From assembly GCA_013368325.1 (NCBI GenBank), contig JAACJK010000170.1, positions 310,001 through 374,000 of the forward strand: a DNA stretch of 64,000 nt, in the 5' to 3' direction. The translations under genes were made by a program, and so were the position numbers. Of the stretch, positions 21,781-32,252 are shown one piece after another. The stretch is from Ephemerocybe angulata (taxonomy: Eukaryota > Basidiomycota > Agaricomycetes > Agaricales > Psathyrellaceae). Numbering within the stretch: position 1 is the stretch's first letter; each line of letters begins with the position of its first letter. The notes beneath the pieces are model-generated. The model made no database searches and was not told the DNA's origin. It worked only from the letters and a program-made list of their open reading frames with translations.

Positions 21781-22433
21781 GTTGCAGTGTAGGAGTAGCG
21801 TTAGGGAGGTGGGTCGTTTGTTGGTATAGTGCGTGTTTAATCACTGAGGTACTTTGGAGTAGGCAAGGGATATTTTTCGCTGCTTTGAGTTCCCGTCTCT
21901 TCTTCTCTTTATAGTGTGAGATGAGCTGACCGTGTTCCAGCGCATTTGGGCGTCTCATTGATGTGTGGGAGGTTTGGCCCCTTCAAGTTGCCACGGCGCA
22001 GCCGTAATGCTTGATACTTTCATATCGGTAGTCCTTACTCGGTTGGTACGTCCTGCGTGCGTCCGGTATGTATGGATCGATGTATCCGCTATATGGTTAT
22101 GGTGTGGTTTGCCTTCTAGCCTTGTTCCTTATTCTTGGAGCTCCCTGATCTGTTGGTAGGCTCCAGTCATGTCCGGTATGTGTGGAACGTAGGGGTGCGC
22201 TATGTAGCGGGCTCATTCGCAATACAGCCCGTATGACTCACTCCCCCTCGTGTAGTCCGCAGCGTCCTGTCTGCCGCCTGTCGAACCCCCTCTGTCCTGA
22301 GAGATTGTTTACGGCGGTTAAGAAATGACTCGTAGGGGTTGGATAAATGGCGGATTTAGGGTTCATATCTTGCATACTCGCCTTCTTCCCTCTTCCCTCC
22401 TACTTTAACTCACTTCCCTGGCTTAGTCATTCC
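21781..22433. other. Divergent intergenic region
   Basis: Between the minus-strand retropepsin ORF and the plus-strand F-box gene, so it should hold both promoters. A GGATAAATGG at about 22341-22350 could serve the F-box gene. Nothing else seen. Confidence 0.4.
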
Positions 22434-24092
22434 ATGGCGTCAGAACTTCGACTCTCTACCGCGTCCCAGCTGCTATCTTCTCTCGACCTCGACTCTATAG
22501 TCGAGTTTGACTCTATGTTGGAGAGCAACAGTACTCCCAGTCAGGTCCAGCTCGCCTCTATCACTTCCCGACTGCAGGTTGTTTCCCTCCGGATTGCCCA
22601 ACTCGAGTCTCGAGTACAAGCGCTTGATTTTCAGCGGCGTCTGATCCAAGGGATACTCTCTCCGATACGGAGGGTGCCTATCGAGGTATTAGGCGAAATC
22701 TTCAAGATGGTGGTGCCGTACATCCTCGGACCAGTAGATCGTGGTATGGTGGGAAACATGGGGCGTGTATGTCAACGGTGGAGGGACGCATTGTTGAATA
22801 CTCCCTCCGTATGGCGGGGTCTCCTCATCAGACCCTGTCGCTGTCGGAATCTCATCCCCGAAGAACTCTCGCGTCGGCATGAAGCTGACTACAGGAAGAT
22901 CGCAACCTGGTTTGGCAGAGCAGGAGGACTCTCGAAGGTTCTCGTTTACGGATCGGAAGGGACGCCCTGCCGTTGTTCTCTTGGTGGACCCTGTCGCTCA
23001 GTCCACCCGATAGTCGCCAAGCTATTTCAATACGGACCTCAACTCGATCATATGACCTTACAGGTCTCGAGCACCACTTGCTTGAGGAACTGGGTGGCTC
23101 AGGTGGGGGCGCCATCCGGGAGTCTTGTTGGACAAACTCGTTGGATGTCGCTTCAATCCCTTTCCTTGGAGTTCGAGGATGATATACGCCAGCCTTGGGA
23201 CGATGGGCTTGATCCCAGCACGTCGGTCTTCACCTTACTCCCACCTGCAGTGAAGAGATTGGGAGTGCACTTGCCATCCTTCAGTACTTCCTTCGGAGAT
23301 TTCATCCCCTCTATCGGTTTGCCAATCAATGTTCCGAATTCAATACTGTCGGGGCTTGTTTCTCTCGGGGTCAGGTGGGATTGGGGAGGGGATAGACTAG
23401 CGGAAGTTCTGTCGCAATGCGCAGTGCTCGAGTGCTTATCGGTGGATTTGAGCTACAGCGAGCCCTTCGGAGGCGAATCTCCAACCCCTCCGGTGGTGCT
23501 CGCCTCTCTCAAGTCTTTCCATCTCTCCATGGGGGGACTGAGCATTTTGGATCGGTTTACTATGCCTTCTCTCACTGGGCTAGAATTGGAGCTCAACGTG
23601 GACAGGAACGAGAGCATGGATGTGTCAGAGAGGCTTGGGCGGTTCATTAAGACTTCTGCAATCCAGGGTACCCTATCCTTCTTGCGTATATGCGAGTTGG
23701 TAGGAGGTCCAGGGACGGTAGTTCTCGTCTTGCCCCCTTTGCCTGCGTTGAAGCATTTGGTGTTGGATAGTTCGTCCGCCTGCGGTTATCACTTCGGACC
23801 GTTGCCCCCTTTTTGCAACACGAGCCCGTATAGTAGCTGCTTTCCGGCTCTGGAGCATCTGGAATTGCTCAACCTCAAGCGCAGTAAACATGCCCTGATG
23901 TCTGAATTGAGATATATGCACAGACAGGGAAAGAATGGTCGCTGTTTGATCACGGTGTCTTATGCTAAGGAACCTGTGTCCAGCGAGGCCGCTCTTCAAC
24001 TCCGTGTTCCTGCTAATAGGTCGGGTACGGTGCTTAGTGTCCGCGTTGTACCTTCTGTTGATTATAATAGTTACCGAGTGCTGCCTAGGTAG
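22434..24092 (+). CDS. F-box protein, Agaricomycete family (552 aa)
   Basis: Start chosen at ATG 22434 (MASELRLSTASQLL), which follows a pyrimidine-rich leader; an in-frame upstream extension to 22347 lacks conserved features. Residues 40-66 form a short coiled coil (RLQVVSLRIAQLESRVQAL), followed by the F-box core LSPIRRVPIEVLGEIFKMV and the W-rich tail RVCQRWRDALLNTPSVW. The rest is Leu-rich with degenerate leucine-rich repeats (LKSFHLSMGG, LPALKHLVLDS, FPALEHLELLNLK). F-box proteins are substrate receptors of SCF ubiquitin ligases; the target is unknown. The single-exon gene has no visible lesions. Very large families of this architecture are typical of mushroom-forming fungi. Confidence 0.85.
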   Translation: MASELRLSTASQLLSSLDLDSIVEFDSMLESNSTPSQVQLASITSRLQVVSLRIAQLESRVQALDFQRRLIQGILSPIRRVPIEVLGEIFKMVVPYILGPVDRGMVGNMGRVCQRWRDALLNTPSVWRGLLIRPCRCRNLIPEELSRRHEADYRKIATWFGRAGGLSKVLVYGSEGTPCRCSLGGPCRSVHPIVAKLFQYGPQLDHMTLQVSSTTCLRNWVAQVGAPSGSLVGQTRWMSLQSLSLEFEDDIRQPWDDGLDPSTSVFTLLPPAVKRLGVHLPSFSTSFGDFIPSIGLPINVPNSILSGLVSLGVRWDWGGDRLAEVLSQCAVLECLSVDLSYSEPFGGESPTPPVVLASLKSFHLSMGGLSILDRFTMPSLTGLELELNVDRNESMDVSERLGRFIKTSAIQGTLSFLRICELVGGPGTVVLVLPPLPALKHLVLDSSSACGYHFGPLPPFCNTSPYSSCFPALEHLELLNLKRSKHALMSELRYMHRQGKNGRCLITVSYAKEPVSSEAALQLRVPANRSGTVLSVRVVPSVDYNSYRVLPR

Positions 24093-24551
24093 CCCCTAGG
24101 CTCTAGTGGCCTACTCAAACCCGACCCCCACTCCCTATACTATATCTATGCTGCCATTATGTAGAACGTATATACGACGTGTCCCTAATCCGACTATGTA
24201 TTTGTATTCCGTATAACTCAGAATTTGACCCGATGCTATGAGCTCAACCGGGTAGTCCCGCCAGTTCACCGTCTGCTGCGCATCTGGGTGACTCCTTATT
24301 TATGCTGTGTATGTGCCTGGTGACTCTGTCGCTCTACGTTTCCTTTTGCCTCCGGTTAGTACGGAATTGGCCCTGCCGGTTGATACTCTAAGGGTATTGC
24401 GGCGTAGATAGGTGTACCCCTTATCCATTGAGCCTAGTTGTTGAATGTACTGCGAGTATTGTATACGCTTTATTCAGCGTGGCTCTGTGTGTATAAATAT
24501 GGCTTCGTGTAGGCTTGACGGCTTTCCGTCTTTCTCTCCTTCCCATCACGG
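24093..24551. other. Intergenic with the cyclin promoter
   Basis: Contains the TATA element listed separately. Otherwise nothing recognised. Confidence 0.5.
24492..24499 (+). promoter_or_regulatory. TATA box of the cyclin gene
   Basis: TATAAATA located 53 bp before the ATG at 24552, followed by a CT-rich stretch (TCTTTCTCTCCTTCCC) directly before the start. Confidence 0.6.
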
Positions 24552-25337
24552 ATGGCGTCCTTTCACGGTCTTGAAGATATAGCCAGGTTATGCTCCCGCT
24601 TCGTAGTATATCTTTTCCAGTGCCCTGTAGAGCATTCTACCGATAGCAGGTTGCGGGCCACTCTCCCTTTTTTCATCGCTCGTTTGCTTTACCGTCTCGA
24701 CTTGCATACATCCGTGGCTATGACTGCGTTAATATTGTTATGCAGGCTGAAGGAGAAGTACCCTGGCGTCCGCGGTTCCTCCGGGCACCGCCTGTTTTTG
24801 GCTGCGTTAATCGTCGCAGACAAGTTTATGAATGACGAATCGTATGACAATGCGGCCTGGGTGGATGTAGCTCGGGGTTATTATCCGCTGCGGGATATCC
24901 ACCAAATGGAAAGGGAAATGTTGGGTTTCCTGACTTGGGATCTGCGCGTGGATGGCACGATGCTTCAAGCATTCGAGAGAGCGCTTCGTGCAGGGTTTAG
25001 CAGAGACATGGCACAGTACGCGTCCATTCCCTACACCCTGATCTGCAATAGGTCGAACCTTGCCGCTGACTCGTCTCCCCCTCGCGCATTGTCGCCGCGA
25101 GTGGCCCCTTCCAAGAAGCGGGGATCTAACGAAAATACATCCCGACGGTCTCGTAGGTCTAAACGCCTTCAGAGTGTGTTGGAGGGCACGTCCGCTGGCC
25201 CTTCAAGTCGGACTCGGCGTAAGGTGAAGGTGGAGGGTGGATGCACGGCCGGGGCCATATCTAGCGTGGGCGCTTCTTCCTCGGGCGCTTCGATGTCGGC
25301 CAGGGTCTACGCCACAGTTGTAGCTGCTCCTCACTGA
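24552..25337 (+). CDS. PCL/PHO80-type cyclin (261 aa)
   Basis: A cyclin N-terminal domain of the PCL1/PCL2 type, which binds and activates a Pho85/CDK5-like kinase. The cyclin box runs from about residue 35 to 140: LYRLDLHTSVAMTALILLCRL, then SGHRLFLAALIVADKFMND with the conserved K, ESYDNAAWVDVARGYYPL, and the helix QMEREMLGFLTWDLRV containing the conserved Glu. Length and order match small fungal cyclins. The C-terminal third is low-complexity and basic (RRSRRSKRL) with Ser-rich segments and no second cyclin fold. Single exon, with a TATA box 53 bp upstream. Confidence 0.85.
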   Translation: MASFHGLEDIARLCSRFVVYLFQCPVEHSTDSRLRATLPFFIARLLYRLDLHTSVAMTALILLCRLKEKYPGVRGSSGHRLFLAALIVADKFMNDESYDNAAWVDVARGYYPLRDIHQMEREMLGFLTWDLRVDGTMLQAFERALRAGFSRDMAQYASIPYTLICNRSNLAADSSPPRALSPRVAPSKKRGSNENTSRRSRRSKRLQSVLEGTSAGPSSRTRRKVKVEGGCTAGAISSVGASSSGASMSARVYATVVAAPH

Positions 25338-25610
25338 AAGACGACTTTAAAGGTGGGAGATAGGTTTGATTGGACGCAAAGGAGACGAGTAATGACTGTA
25401 TATGCTGCCTAGATGTAAATTTCCTTCCAAGCAGAGCGAATTCGAATTTAAAGGAAGGGCGACTTGTGGCTGTCTGAAGGTAGCACGTTGCTCTGCACTG
25501 GCTGATGTAGGTATTTAGTGTAAACATAGCTTCTCTCTATTTTTGTAGTAATAAACTACCCCGGTACATCTCTGTGCTAAGGGCTATTACATAGGCTTGG
25601 ACTTCGGTTT

Positions 25611-25612
<2 letters not shown>
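25338..25612. other. Intergenic
   Basis: 3' flank of the cyclin gene up to the T tract. Nothing recognised. Confidence 0.4.

Positions 25613-25643
<31 letters not shown>
25613..25643 (-). repeat. 31-nt homopolymer, A tract on the strand of Helitron 2
   Basis: 31 consecutive T on the plus strand, i.e. poly(A) on the minus strand, beginning 50 nt after the Helitron 2 stop codon. It could be a mononucleotide repeat or the trace of a poly(A) tail of a reverse-transcribed copy. Confidence 0.8.
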
Positions 25644-25693
25644 CCTCTTCTCTATTGGTTGTTGCTCTTGTACTACTTGCTCCTCACCTCCTA

Positions 25694-28600
25694 TCACGTT
25701 TGTACCCGATCTAAGGCTGGTATCCTGTTATCCCTCATTTCGCTTGCTGCGTCTAGTGAGTCAAGGCGAAGTATTTCCTCTCTAAGTTCGCCCGTCATCT
25801 CTTGGAGTATTTTGCTTTCCGGAAACCACCGGAGAATTAGTATACCTGCTATGCTCTTCACTCTAGATAGCATAACATATACCCCTTGCTGCTTAGCAGA
25901 CGCCAAGTCAACTATAGCGCGGTCCAGGGTCCTGCCTTGACTCTTGTAATCTGTGTAGGAGTATGCTGGTACTAATGGTAGTTGCTGTCTCGAGAATGTC
26001 TTTGATACAGTGCTTCGAAACCGAGTCGGATACGCTATGGTGGTGCTGGTAGGAAATATCGGTACTATCCCGACTCCTAGACCCGGCGCTTGAATGTGTT
26101 TCGAGGCGGCTATTTTAACATACACCACTTTGGCATAGCGTCGGTTATTTTCTTCTGTGTGATGGATGGCGGTTATTACCCCCTCCGATCCGTTAACCAC
26201 TTTGTATCGCACCGACACATTCTCCGTTATCATTACCCGCATGCCGATGAACATGGGCAGTTGTCCAAATGCGTCCTTCGTCGTTTTCGCTGATAAAGAC
26301 CAGAGGAAGTCGGCCGCTGGGCCTTCAACCCTCTCGCTCTTGATGAAATCCTTCGAATAGTATATGTGCACTTCATTCCCTGACCGGTCGGCATGTGCCT
26401 TTAGCATTGTCGAGTTTAATAGATCCCTGACGAGCCTGTTACCCACTATCACGGGGGCCTCTTGGAACTCTTTGATAGCATCTGGATTCGTGCGGGTAAC
26501 GTATTCGATGTCGCGGAGCCTTAAGTGCTCTATCACTGTGAGGCCATCTACTTTCTGCTGACGCCCGTCCGACCCAATGCACTGTCTGCTCCTTATCAGA
26601 TTGAGTAACTTCGCATAATGTGGGTCACCTTCGTGTCGTTTAGTTTGCTTGAGGATCACCACTTGCGACACCTGACGCCACAGGTAGGCGCCTGATATGG
26701 CATTGATGCTCAGATTGCTTCGTACGTCCATGAAGCTAGGGTTTCGCACTAGGCTATATGCAAAAAGCGGTGCCTGGTTCGGAGGTGCTAGCTGGAAGAA
26801 ATCTCCTAGGAATACCATGTTGACTCCCCCAAACATTTTTTGGCATTCGGTGTGGTGATCGCTCCGCGCCAGTTGAAGCTTGGCAGAGATTGCTGCGAGA
26901 AACTGTGCGCTGATCATCGACACCTCGTCTACGAACATGTATTTAACTCCACCCCATTCGGAAATCAGTCGTTTCGTCAGGGCGGCTGGATTCTTAAAGC
27001 TGGTCCCGATGGATAGAAGTGAATGTATTGTATTGCCCCCGATCAACGTGGCTGCTATACCTGTAAACGCTCCCAGGCGGACTTCCCGCTCCCTGTTTAG
27101 AGCTTTGAACAGCATCACGATCGACTCTATGAGGTATGATTTTCCTGTGCCGCCTTCCCCCCCGATGTACATAAGGAGCTGGGGTCCGCCGTACGTCGCG
27201 TGTCTGGCTACGGCCATGTAGGCTCTGTATTGCTCCGGGTTGCTTCTTATCCCTCTGGATTCAGCCAAGGTATCTGCCATCTCCATTTGCAGTCGGGCTG
27301 TAGCTAATGGCCGGAGATTGTTGGCTCGTTCAGACAACGTGGCTACTTCGGTTCTTGGATCTTGTTCTCGGGGTAGGCGTTTCCTACGCTTCCTAGACTT
27401 ATTCTGGCCATTCTCTTTCGTCTCGTCTCTGGGACGCTTCTTGCCTCTTGCCCTAGTCATATACTTGCGCTGGTCTGAAATCAAGCTATCGTTGGCTACT
27501 TCGTAGGTGGGATCCTCATCTGGATTGGCTCCATCTCCTGACAGGTCTGCAATAGCTGGATTCGAGCCTGACGTAGGAAAACAGCGTTGTATGGCCCAGG
27601 ATGATCCTTGGCCTAGTAGATCGTCCAGATACCCTGCGATTTTGCTGTTGGAACCGGGCTCTGTGGATCCATCGTTTGATACGTCTAGGGCAGCTGCATA
27701 CACGTTCGTCTGTGCTACGGGTTCTGCCGGGTCGAGGCCGGCAAGGTCATCTAGGCACAGAAGGGCTTGGTCTGAAATCCCTTTGTGTCGGTTCCGAGGC
27801 TTCTCGTCTCTAGCTTGACGCCCTTCGGCTACCAGTGCCATATTCCCTAGCACTCTCTGGTCTTGCTCTGATAGAGTGGAGCACACCGTGTTCACTTTCT
27901 TTTTCCAGTCTCCGTCTGTGGGTATAACGTCTGCAGGTATTCGCCAAGGGCTGAATAGAATGCACATGTCTCTGGCCCAGCTCTCCTGCTCGCTATCGTT
28001 TCCGTGTCGGCGCGCGATGGCTGGGCCGAGCAGGACCGGAATCACATGGTGCGTTCTGGATCCGAGGTAGTGGGTTGTGAATTGTGGGTGCTTGTTGGAT
28101 GAAAATGCCCCAGCTGTTGCTGCCGTAGTGCTGTTTGGCGTCTTCTTCCTGGTAGTTCGCTTTGTGGTGGCGATGTGGTTGTAGAAGCCCATCGAATTGT
28201 AGGGCTCGCTGGTGGGGCGAAAGATGTAGTCCAATAGGCTGTTGGAGGCTGTCATACTGCCGTCTTCATCAGTCATAGCCAAGCTGAGGTCGTCAATAGC
28301 AGGAGTTGGATCTGGAGGTGCTCTTGTTATCTCGAGCCCTGACTGCGTCCCGGTTATGTATCGAATTACCTCCGACCAATTGACTGCCTGGAAGCGCTCG
28401 CTTGTGTAATATTCCCCTCCCCCCAGTACATAACTCATTACCTGAGGGTGTGATAATTCTTGCCTTCCAAGCATGCTGTTGATTGCTATGGTGACTGCTC
28501 TCCTTGGATCGGCCTCTTGGTTATCGCTCATACGTAGGACCTTCTTGTCGTCCCCTTGTTTTATTGCATACGCCAAGGCTGTTAATCCTGCATGCATCGA

Positions 28601-31600
28601 TAGCGGTGCTTTGGTGATATAATCGGTTACGTAGTACATGAAAGCTTTAGCGTCGGACCCCGAGCCAATAAACTTGATATCTGTGTTGCATTTTAGCAGA
28701 AATATAATGGAAGGGTTGTAATGCGTCATCTTGGGATGGAGTCTCCGGATTGCGATGGTCCCTTCCGTCTGGTCCACCGTAGTGGTGTTAGATGTAACTC
28801 CGTCCATGCCGAATCTACAGTTCTCAGGGATGCGAGGGTCGCCGGGTTTAAGGTATTTCCAACACGATCCTGTATGTTTATGCCAATTGAATCTGGTCAA
28901 TAACTCGTCGACGTGGTCGTTCATTTCTAGCGTAAATGCTTTCTTTTCGTAGTTGACGACCTGCGGCTCCAGCTTGCTGGCCGGGTGTGGGTCTCGTGCT
29001 GCTCTTTCTTCTCCGTCCCCTTCGCATGGCAGATCGTTAAGGATGGTCTTGGATCCTATGAACCCAGAGTACATAATTGAGTCTATCCACTTGATCAACG
29101 CTGCTCCGTACTCGCTTGAGGATTTTAAAGTGGCTGCTAGGGTCTCTGGAGGGAGGTGACCTTTGAGCCATATTAGCATATGGCAGTGTAAGGTCCCTCG
29201 CCCTTGGGTCTCTACTGTTCCGTAGTACGCATCGCAGTATCCGAATATTCCTGGTCCTCCCTTCCTCCCGTGCCTTAGCAGTATGCGTATGAAACTCTTC
29301 ATCATTATATCAAAGAATTGTGCGCATGCTACCGGGTGATCGACAGCTAGGTGTCCTCGATCTGAGCTAGTCATATCTCGGAGAGCCTGTGCGGCGGCTT
29401 CGCTGGTGGGGCGAGTGGCTAGCACACTGACGATAGGATTATGGTAGTCGGATGGATTGACGGTGACGAATAAGGTGGGGGATCCTTTCTGACTGATAAT
29501 TGCACGTATTTCGTTACGCATTTTTATCTTCTGGGATACTGTACCTGGTATTTTACGCGCTAGCGGTCCAATTGAGGCTAGTACTCGCAGTATCTTCGTC
29601 TCGTCTGGATTGGTAGGTGTATAATTAGGGTTTTTCTGAAACTTGTGTCGGAGAGCTGCGACGAGTTCTTTGTTTAGAGATGCTATATGGTTGACCGTGG
29701 CGGAGTACCGTGAGTATGGGACTGCGAATCGTATGCTGGTGTTGACAGCGCTCTTCCTGATAATGTTGTACACATCGAAGGCTAATTCAGAATCCCTCTC
29801 GAAAAAGGGATCGTTTGCAGTCAGTAGATGCCTCAACTGCTGTTCCATGCCTATCGGCCTTTTGCGTTTGGGATGGTTGAAGCCGCCTATACCGAATGGA
29901 TCGGCATTGGGATGGGCCCATGTCAGCCACGCTGGATTGTTAATGTCAGGTACTGGCACAGAGCCTGATCGAGAATGTAAAAATGGTTTCCCCTCGCGGC
30001 ACCGTTCCACTGCTTCTAGGGCCATGTCTCTGTAGTTCTGAGGGGAGTGATCTCCTGATGTGTAGGCCACATTCTCCATGACCAGACCCTCCATATCGTC
30101 CATCCTACCCGTGTAGTCTTCAGTCAGCGACTCTAGGGCGCGGTTGATCGGAATATGCCCGACAACAACCGCCGCAGGAACGCCCGTGTCGTTAGTGCCC
30201 GAAAATAACTGGTCCAAATACTCCGAGCTAAAGCCTTTGAAGCTTTCGCACTTGGTATAGTACGGATTGCGCTCCACCAAGAACTTTATCAGGAGCTTGA
30301 GTCTGGATTTACGCACCAGAATGGGCGTCAGGGTGTCTAGTGTGGCAGTGGAGGGAACAGTTGCCGACACGATCAAGGCACAGATGGTATCCCTCACATC
30401 TGAAGCGGAGGGTGGTAGCACTTCGTTGATTCTGGCCACATCTAAGGGAGTTGATATCACGTTCCCTCTGATATGGCGTCTTCGTTGTACGAAGCTATCG
30501 TTGAAGGGGTCCTTTTCGGCGCCTTCCAACGAGAACCGGCATAGAAGACTGTTGGTCCTTACTCGGCAAATCAGCGCCTTCTCGAATACGCTCATGATTT
30601 GGAATCCTTTTTTGACATCCGGTGGAAGTCTATCTCTGGCGTAGTAAAGCCAGTTGCATAGGGCGAACTTGGGCATCTTGCCTTTTTTGAGGTCAGACCT
30701 GCATAGCGTGCACAGGCGCATGTTCGATTTGGTAGCAGTGTCCTCCAATCCGCCCGGATCCAGGATAGCGCCGTTGTATTCTGTAATGTTATACGTTACG
30801 GGTAGTAGGTCGGGTGGTAGGTCGTCGTTCCTCAATAAAGACAGGTCGATGTCCTTGGAGTGCACTGTGTGTAGCTCCTTTTTCCCTGCCATTGTGCTGC
30901 ACGATGCGCATGGGGATTTTATATGCTTCTCTAGCGCCATTGTAGATTGCCATTCCCGAATCATTTTGAGTCGCGCGTCCTCCGGCACAGGTAGGAGGTG
31001 TATTGGTTCGGGAATTGCCGCGGGAAGAGAGGGCATGGCGATTTGTGGCGGGCTGTGAGTCTGATCCGTTAGTCGTACTGGGTCGAACGGTCTGAGCATT
31101 GATTCCATGCCTATGGTACGAGGGCTCGAGGCTCCTGGATTCACGATTCGCGGACGACTTGCGAACGAGCATAAAGAACCTCCTGACGACTCTGTTTCCG
31201 AGTGCACCTCGCCCAAAGCCTGTCCGACTATGTTCCAGTCGTTCACTTTGCTGAGTTTCTCCCATGGTCTTGGATACCGCGGTGTTTTGCGTAAGCGGAA
31301 CAGTGTCAATGTCGTGTGGCATTGGGGGGAACAGGTGTGGTCGAGAAGCAGCTGCGACAATTCCCCAACCTTGGCTCTTGAACTAGGGTTGTAACCGTGA
31401 AAGCGGCACAGAACTAGTAGATCCCGAATTCGGATGTATGGGTACATCCTGACGATTTCGCGAATCGAGTGTCGTATAATCACCACCTCTGGGTCAAGCA
31501 GTCGTGGGTCGTGGGCTTCGATACGTTGCGCTATTCCATCGAAGTTGTACGAGCGAGCCCATGTGTCCGCGTCGGTTATAAACACTGATAACCCCACTTC

Positions 31601-31735
31601 TCCATTGGGTTTCTTGGTGACTCTGTTCATCATTAGCACTTGCGGACGTCTTGTAGGAGTTGGTATAGTATGCAGCGTAGTCAGGGCTGCACTCGCAGGG
31701 TTCGGCGGATGGTTATTACTGTTTTCTGTATTCAA
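25694..31735 (-). CDS. Helitron 2 Rep/helicase, intact and single exon (2013 aa)
   Basis: A full-length Helitron transposase. The N-terminal region carries a Cys-containing segment (CASCSTMAGKK, about residue 280) and MRLCTLCRSDLKKGKMPKFAL. The Rep domain has RGTLHCHMLIWL (about 29165-29205) with both His and FMYYVTDYITK with the two Tyr (about 28610-28640). A low-complexity, basic linker follows (KSRKRRKRLPREQ). The PIF1-type helicase has GGEGGTGKSYLI (about 27135-27170), MFVDEVSM (about 26915-26942), GGVNMVFLGDFFQLAPP and, near the C terminus, YTDYKSQGRTLDRAIVDL with MLSRVKS. No frameshift or stop was found, unlike Helitron 1. Only distant identity to Helitron 1 is apparent, so they are different families. 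Terminal hairpin and 5'-TC end were not located. Confidence 0.92.
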   Translation of the reverse strand: MNTENSNNHPPNPASAALTTLHTIPTPTRRPQVLMMNRVTKKPNGEVGLSVFITDADTWARSYNFDGIAQRIEAHDPRLLDPEVVIIRHSIREIVRMYPYIRIRDLLVLCRFHGYNPSSRAKVGELSQLLLDHTCSPQCHTTLTLFRLRKTPRYPRPWEKLSKVNDWNIVGQALGEVHSETESSGGSLCSFASRPRIVNPGASSPRTIGMESMLRPFDPVRLTDQTHSPPQIAMPSLPAAIPEPIHLLPVPEDARLKMIREWQSTMALEKHIKSPCASCSTMAGKKELHTVHSKDIDLSLLRNDDLPPDLLPVTYNITEYNGAILDPGGLEDTATKSNMRLCTLCRSDLKKGKMPKFALCNWLYYARDRLPPDVKKGFQIMSVFEKALICRVRTNSLLCRFSLEGAEKDPFNDSFVQRRRHIRGNVISTPLDVARINEVLPPSASDVRDTICALIVSATVPSTATLDTLTPILVRKSRLKLLIKFLVERNPYYTKCESFKGFSSEYLDQLFSGTNDTGVPAAVVVGHIPINRALESLTEDYTGRMDDMEGLVMENVAYTSGDHSPQNYRDMALEAVERCREGKPFLHSRSGSVPVPDINNPAWLTWAHPNADPFGIGGFNHPKRKRPIGMEQQLRHLLTANDPFFERDSELAFDVYNIIRKSAVNTSIRFAVPYSRYSATVNHIASLNKELVAALRHKFQKNPNYTPTNPDETKILRVLASIGPLARKIPGTVSQKIKMRNEIRAIISQKGSPTLFVTVNPSDYHNPIVSVLATRPTSEAAAQALRDMTSSDRGHLAVDHPVACAQFFDIMMKSFIRILLRHGRKGGPGIFGYCDAYYGTVETQGRGTLHCHMLIWLKGHLPPETLAATLKSSSEYGAALIKWIDSIMYSGFIGSKTILNDLPCEGDGEERAARDPHPASKLEPQVVNYEKKAFTLEMNDHVDELLTRFNWHKHTGSCWKYLKPGDPRIPENCRFGMDGVTSNTTTVDQTEGTIAIRRLHPKMTHYNPSIIFLLKCNTDIKFIGSGSDAKAFMYYVTDYITKAPLSMHAGLTALAYAIKQGDDKKVLRMSDNQEADPRRAVTIAINSMLGRQELSHPQVMSYVLGGGEYYTSERFQAVNWSEVIRYITGTQSGLEITRAPPDPTPAIDDLSLAMTDEDGSMTASNSLLDYIFRPTSEPYNSMGFYNHIATTKRTTRKKTPNSTTAATAGAFSSNKHPQFTTHYLGSRTHHVIPVLLGPAIARRHGNDSEQESWARDMCILFSPWRIPADVIPTDGDWKKKVNTVCSTLSEQDQRVLGNMALVAEGRQARDEKPRNRHKGISDQALLCLDDLAGLDPAEPVAQTNVYAAALDVSNDGSTEPGSNSKIAGYLDDLLGQGSSWAIQRCFPTSGSNPAIADLSGDGANPDEDPTYEVANDSLISDQRKYMTRARGKKRPRDETKENGQNKSRKRRKRLPREQDPRTEVATLSERANNLRPLATARLQMEMADTLAESRGIRSNPEQYRAYMAVARHATYGGPQLLMYIGGEGGTGKSYLIESIVMLFKALNREREVRLGAFTGIAATLIGGNTIHSLLSIGTSFKNPAALTKRLISEWGGVKYMFVDEVSMISAQFLAAISAKLQLARSDHHTECQKMFGGVNMVFLGDFFQLAPPNQAPLFAYSLVRNPSFMDVRSNLSINAISGAYLWRQVSQVVILKQTKRHEGDPHYAKLLNLIRSRQCIGSDGRQQKVDGLTVIEHLRLRDIEYVTRTNPDAIKEFQEAPVIVGNRLVRDLLNSTMLKAHADRSGNEVHIYYSKDFIKSERVEGPAADFLWSLSAKTTKDAFGQLPMFIGMRVMITENVSVRYKVVNGSEGVITAIHHTEENNRRYAKVVYVKIAASKHIQAPGLGVGIVPIFPTSTTIAYPTRFRSTVSKTFSRQQLPLVPAYSYTDYKSQGRTLDRAIVDLASAKQQGVYVMLSRVKSIAGILILRWFPESKILQEMTGELREEILRLDSLDAASEMRDNRIPALDRVQT

Positions 31736-31871
31736 GGTAGAGCGTCAGCCAGACTGTCACAGTGGTATGTACGCTTTGACTGACCGAGGTTAGCGCGTTC
31801 GCCCGTATTTCTTGTATCTGACTCCATGATTTGATTTCGACGGTTCTGGCTTTGGGACGTGGATGCTCTGC

Positions 31872-31879
31872 TTTATATA
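31872..31879 (-). promoter_or_regulatory. Possible TATA box for Helitron 2
   Basis: TATATAAA on the minus strand, about 137 bp before the ATG at 31735. Confidence 0.4.
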
Positions 31880-32193
31880 GTGTTTTATAGCTGCCGATCG
31901 TTGTCGCCGTTATTTACGCCTTGTCTTTGAGGGCTTGTAGCTTGGTGTAATCCGTACTCGGATATCGGTGTGTAGCCACAACGGTTATATCTTAAGTAGT
32001 AAGTGGCATGTATATGCTGGGTAGTCGGCTTGTAATACGTACTAACCCGACTGCAACACTTAGAAGATGCCCTTGGCTGTATAGCGTAGGTAGGAGGTGC
32101 GCTATGTAAGGAATTCTGGAATGGAAATGCTTGAAATCATTGCGTCAGGTCCCGCTGCGGCATACTAGTCACATATGGTCAGAGTGTCTAACC

Positions 32194-32202
32194 TATATAT
32201 AT
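32194..32202 (+). promoter_or_regulatory. Possible TATA box for the R2 gene
   Basis: TATATATAT about 50 bp before the chosen ATG at 32253. Confidence 0.4.
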
Positions 32203-32252
32203 TGTCATGCCACCTTGTACTGCCTCTTATCTTCTCCACTCGAACTGTATTT

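Larger units (their letters stand above)
31736..32252. other. Divergent intergenic region between Helitron 2 and the RNR R2 gene
   Basis: Contains a minus-strand TATA element (31872-31879) and a plus-strand TA-rich element (32194-32202). The right end of Helitron 2 should lie here but could not be pinned. Confidence 0.5.
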
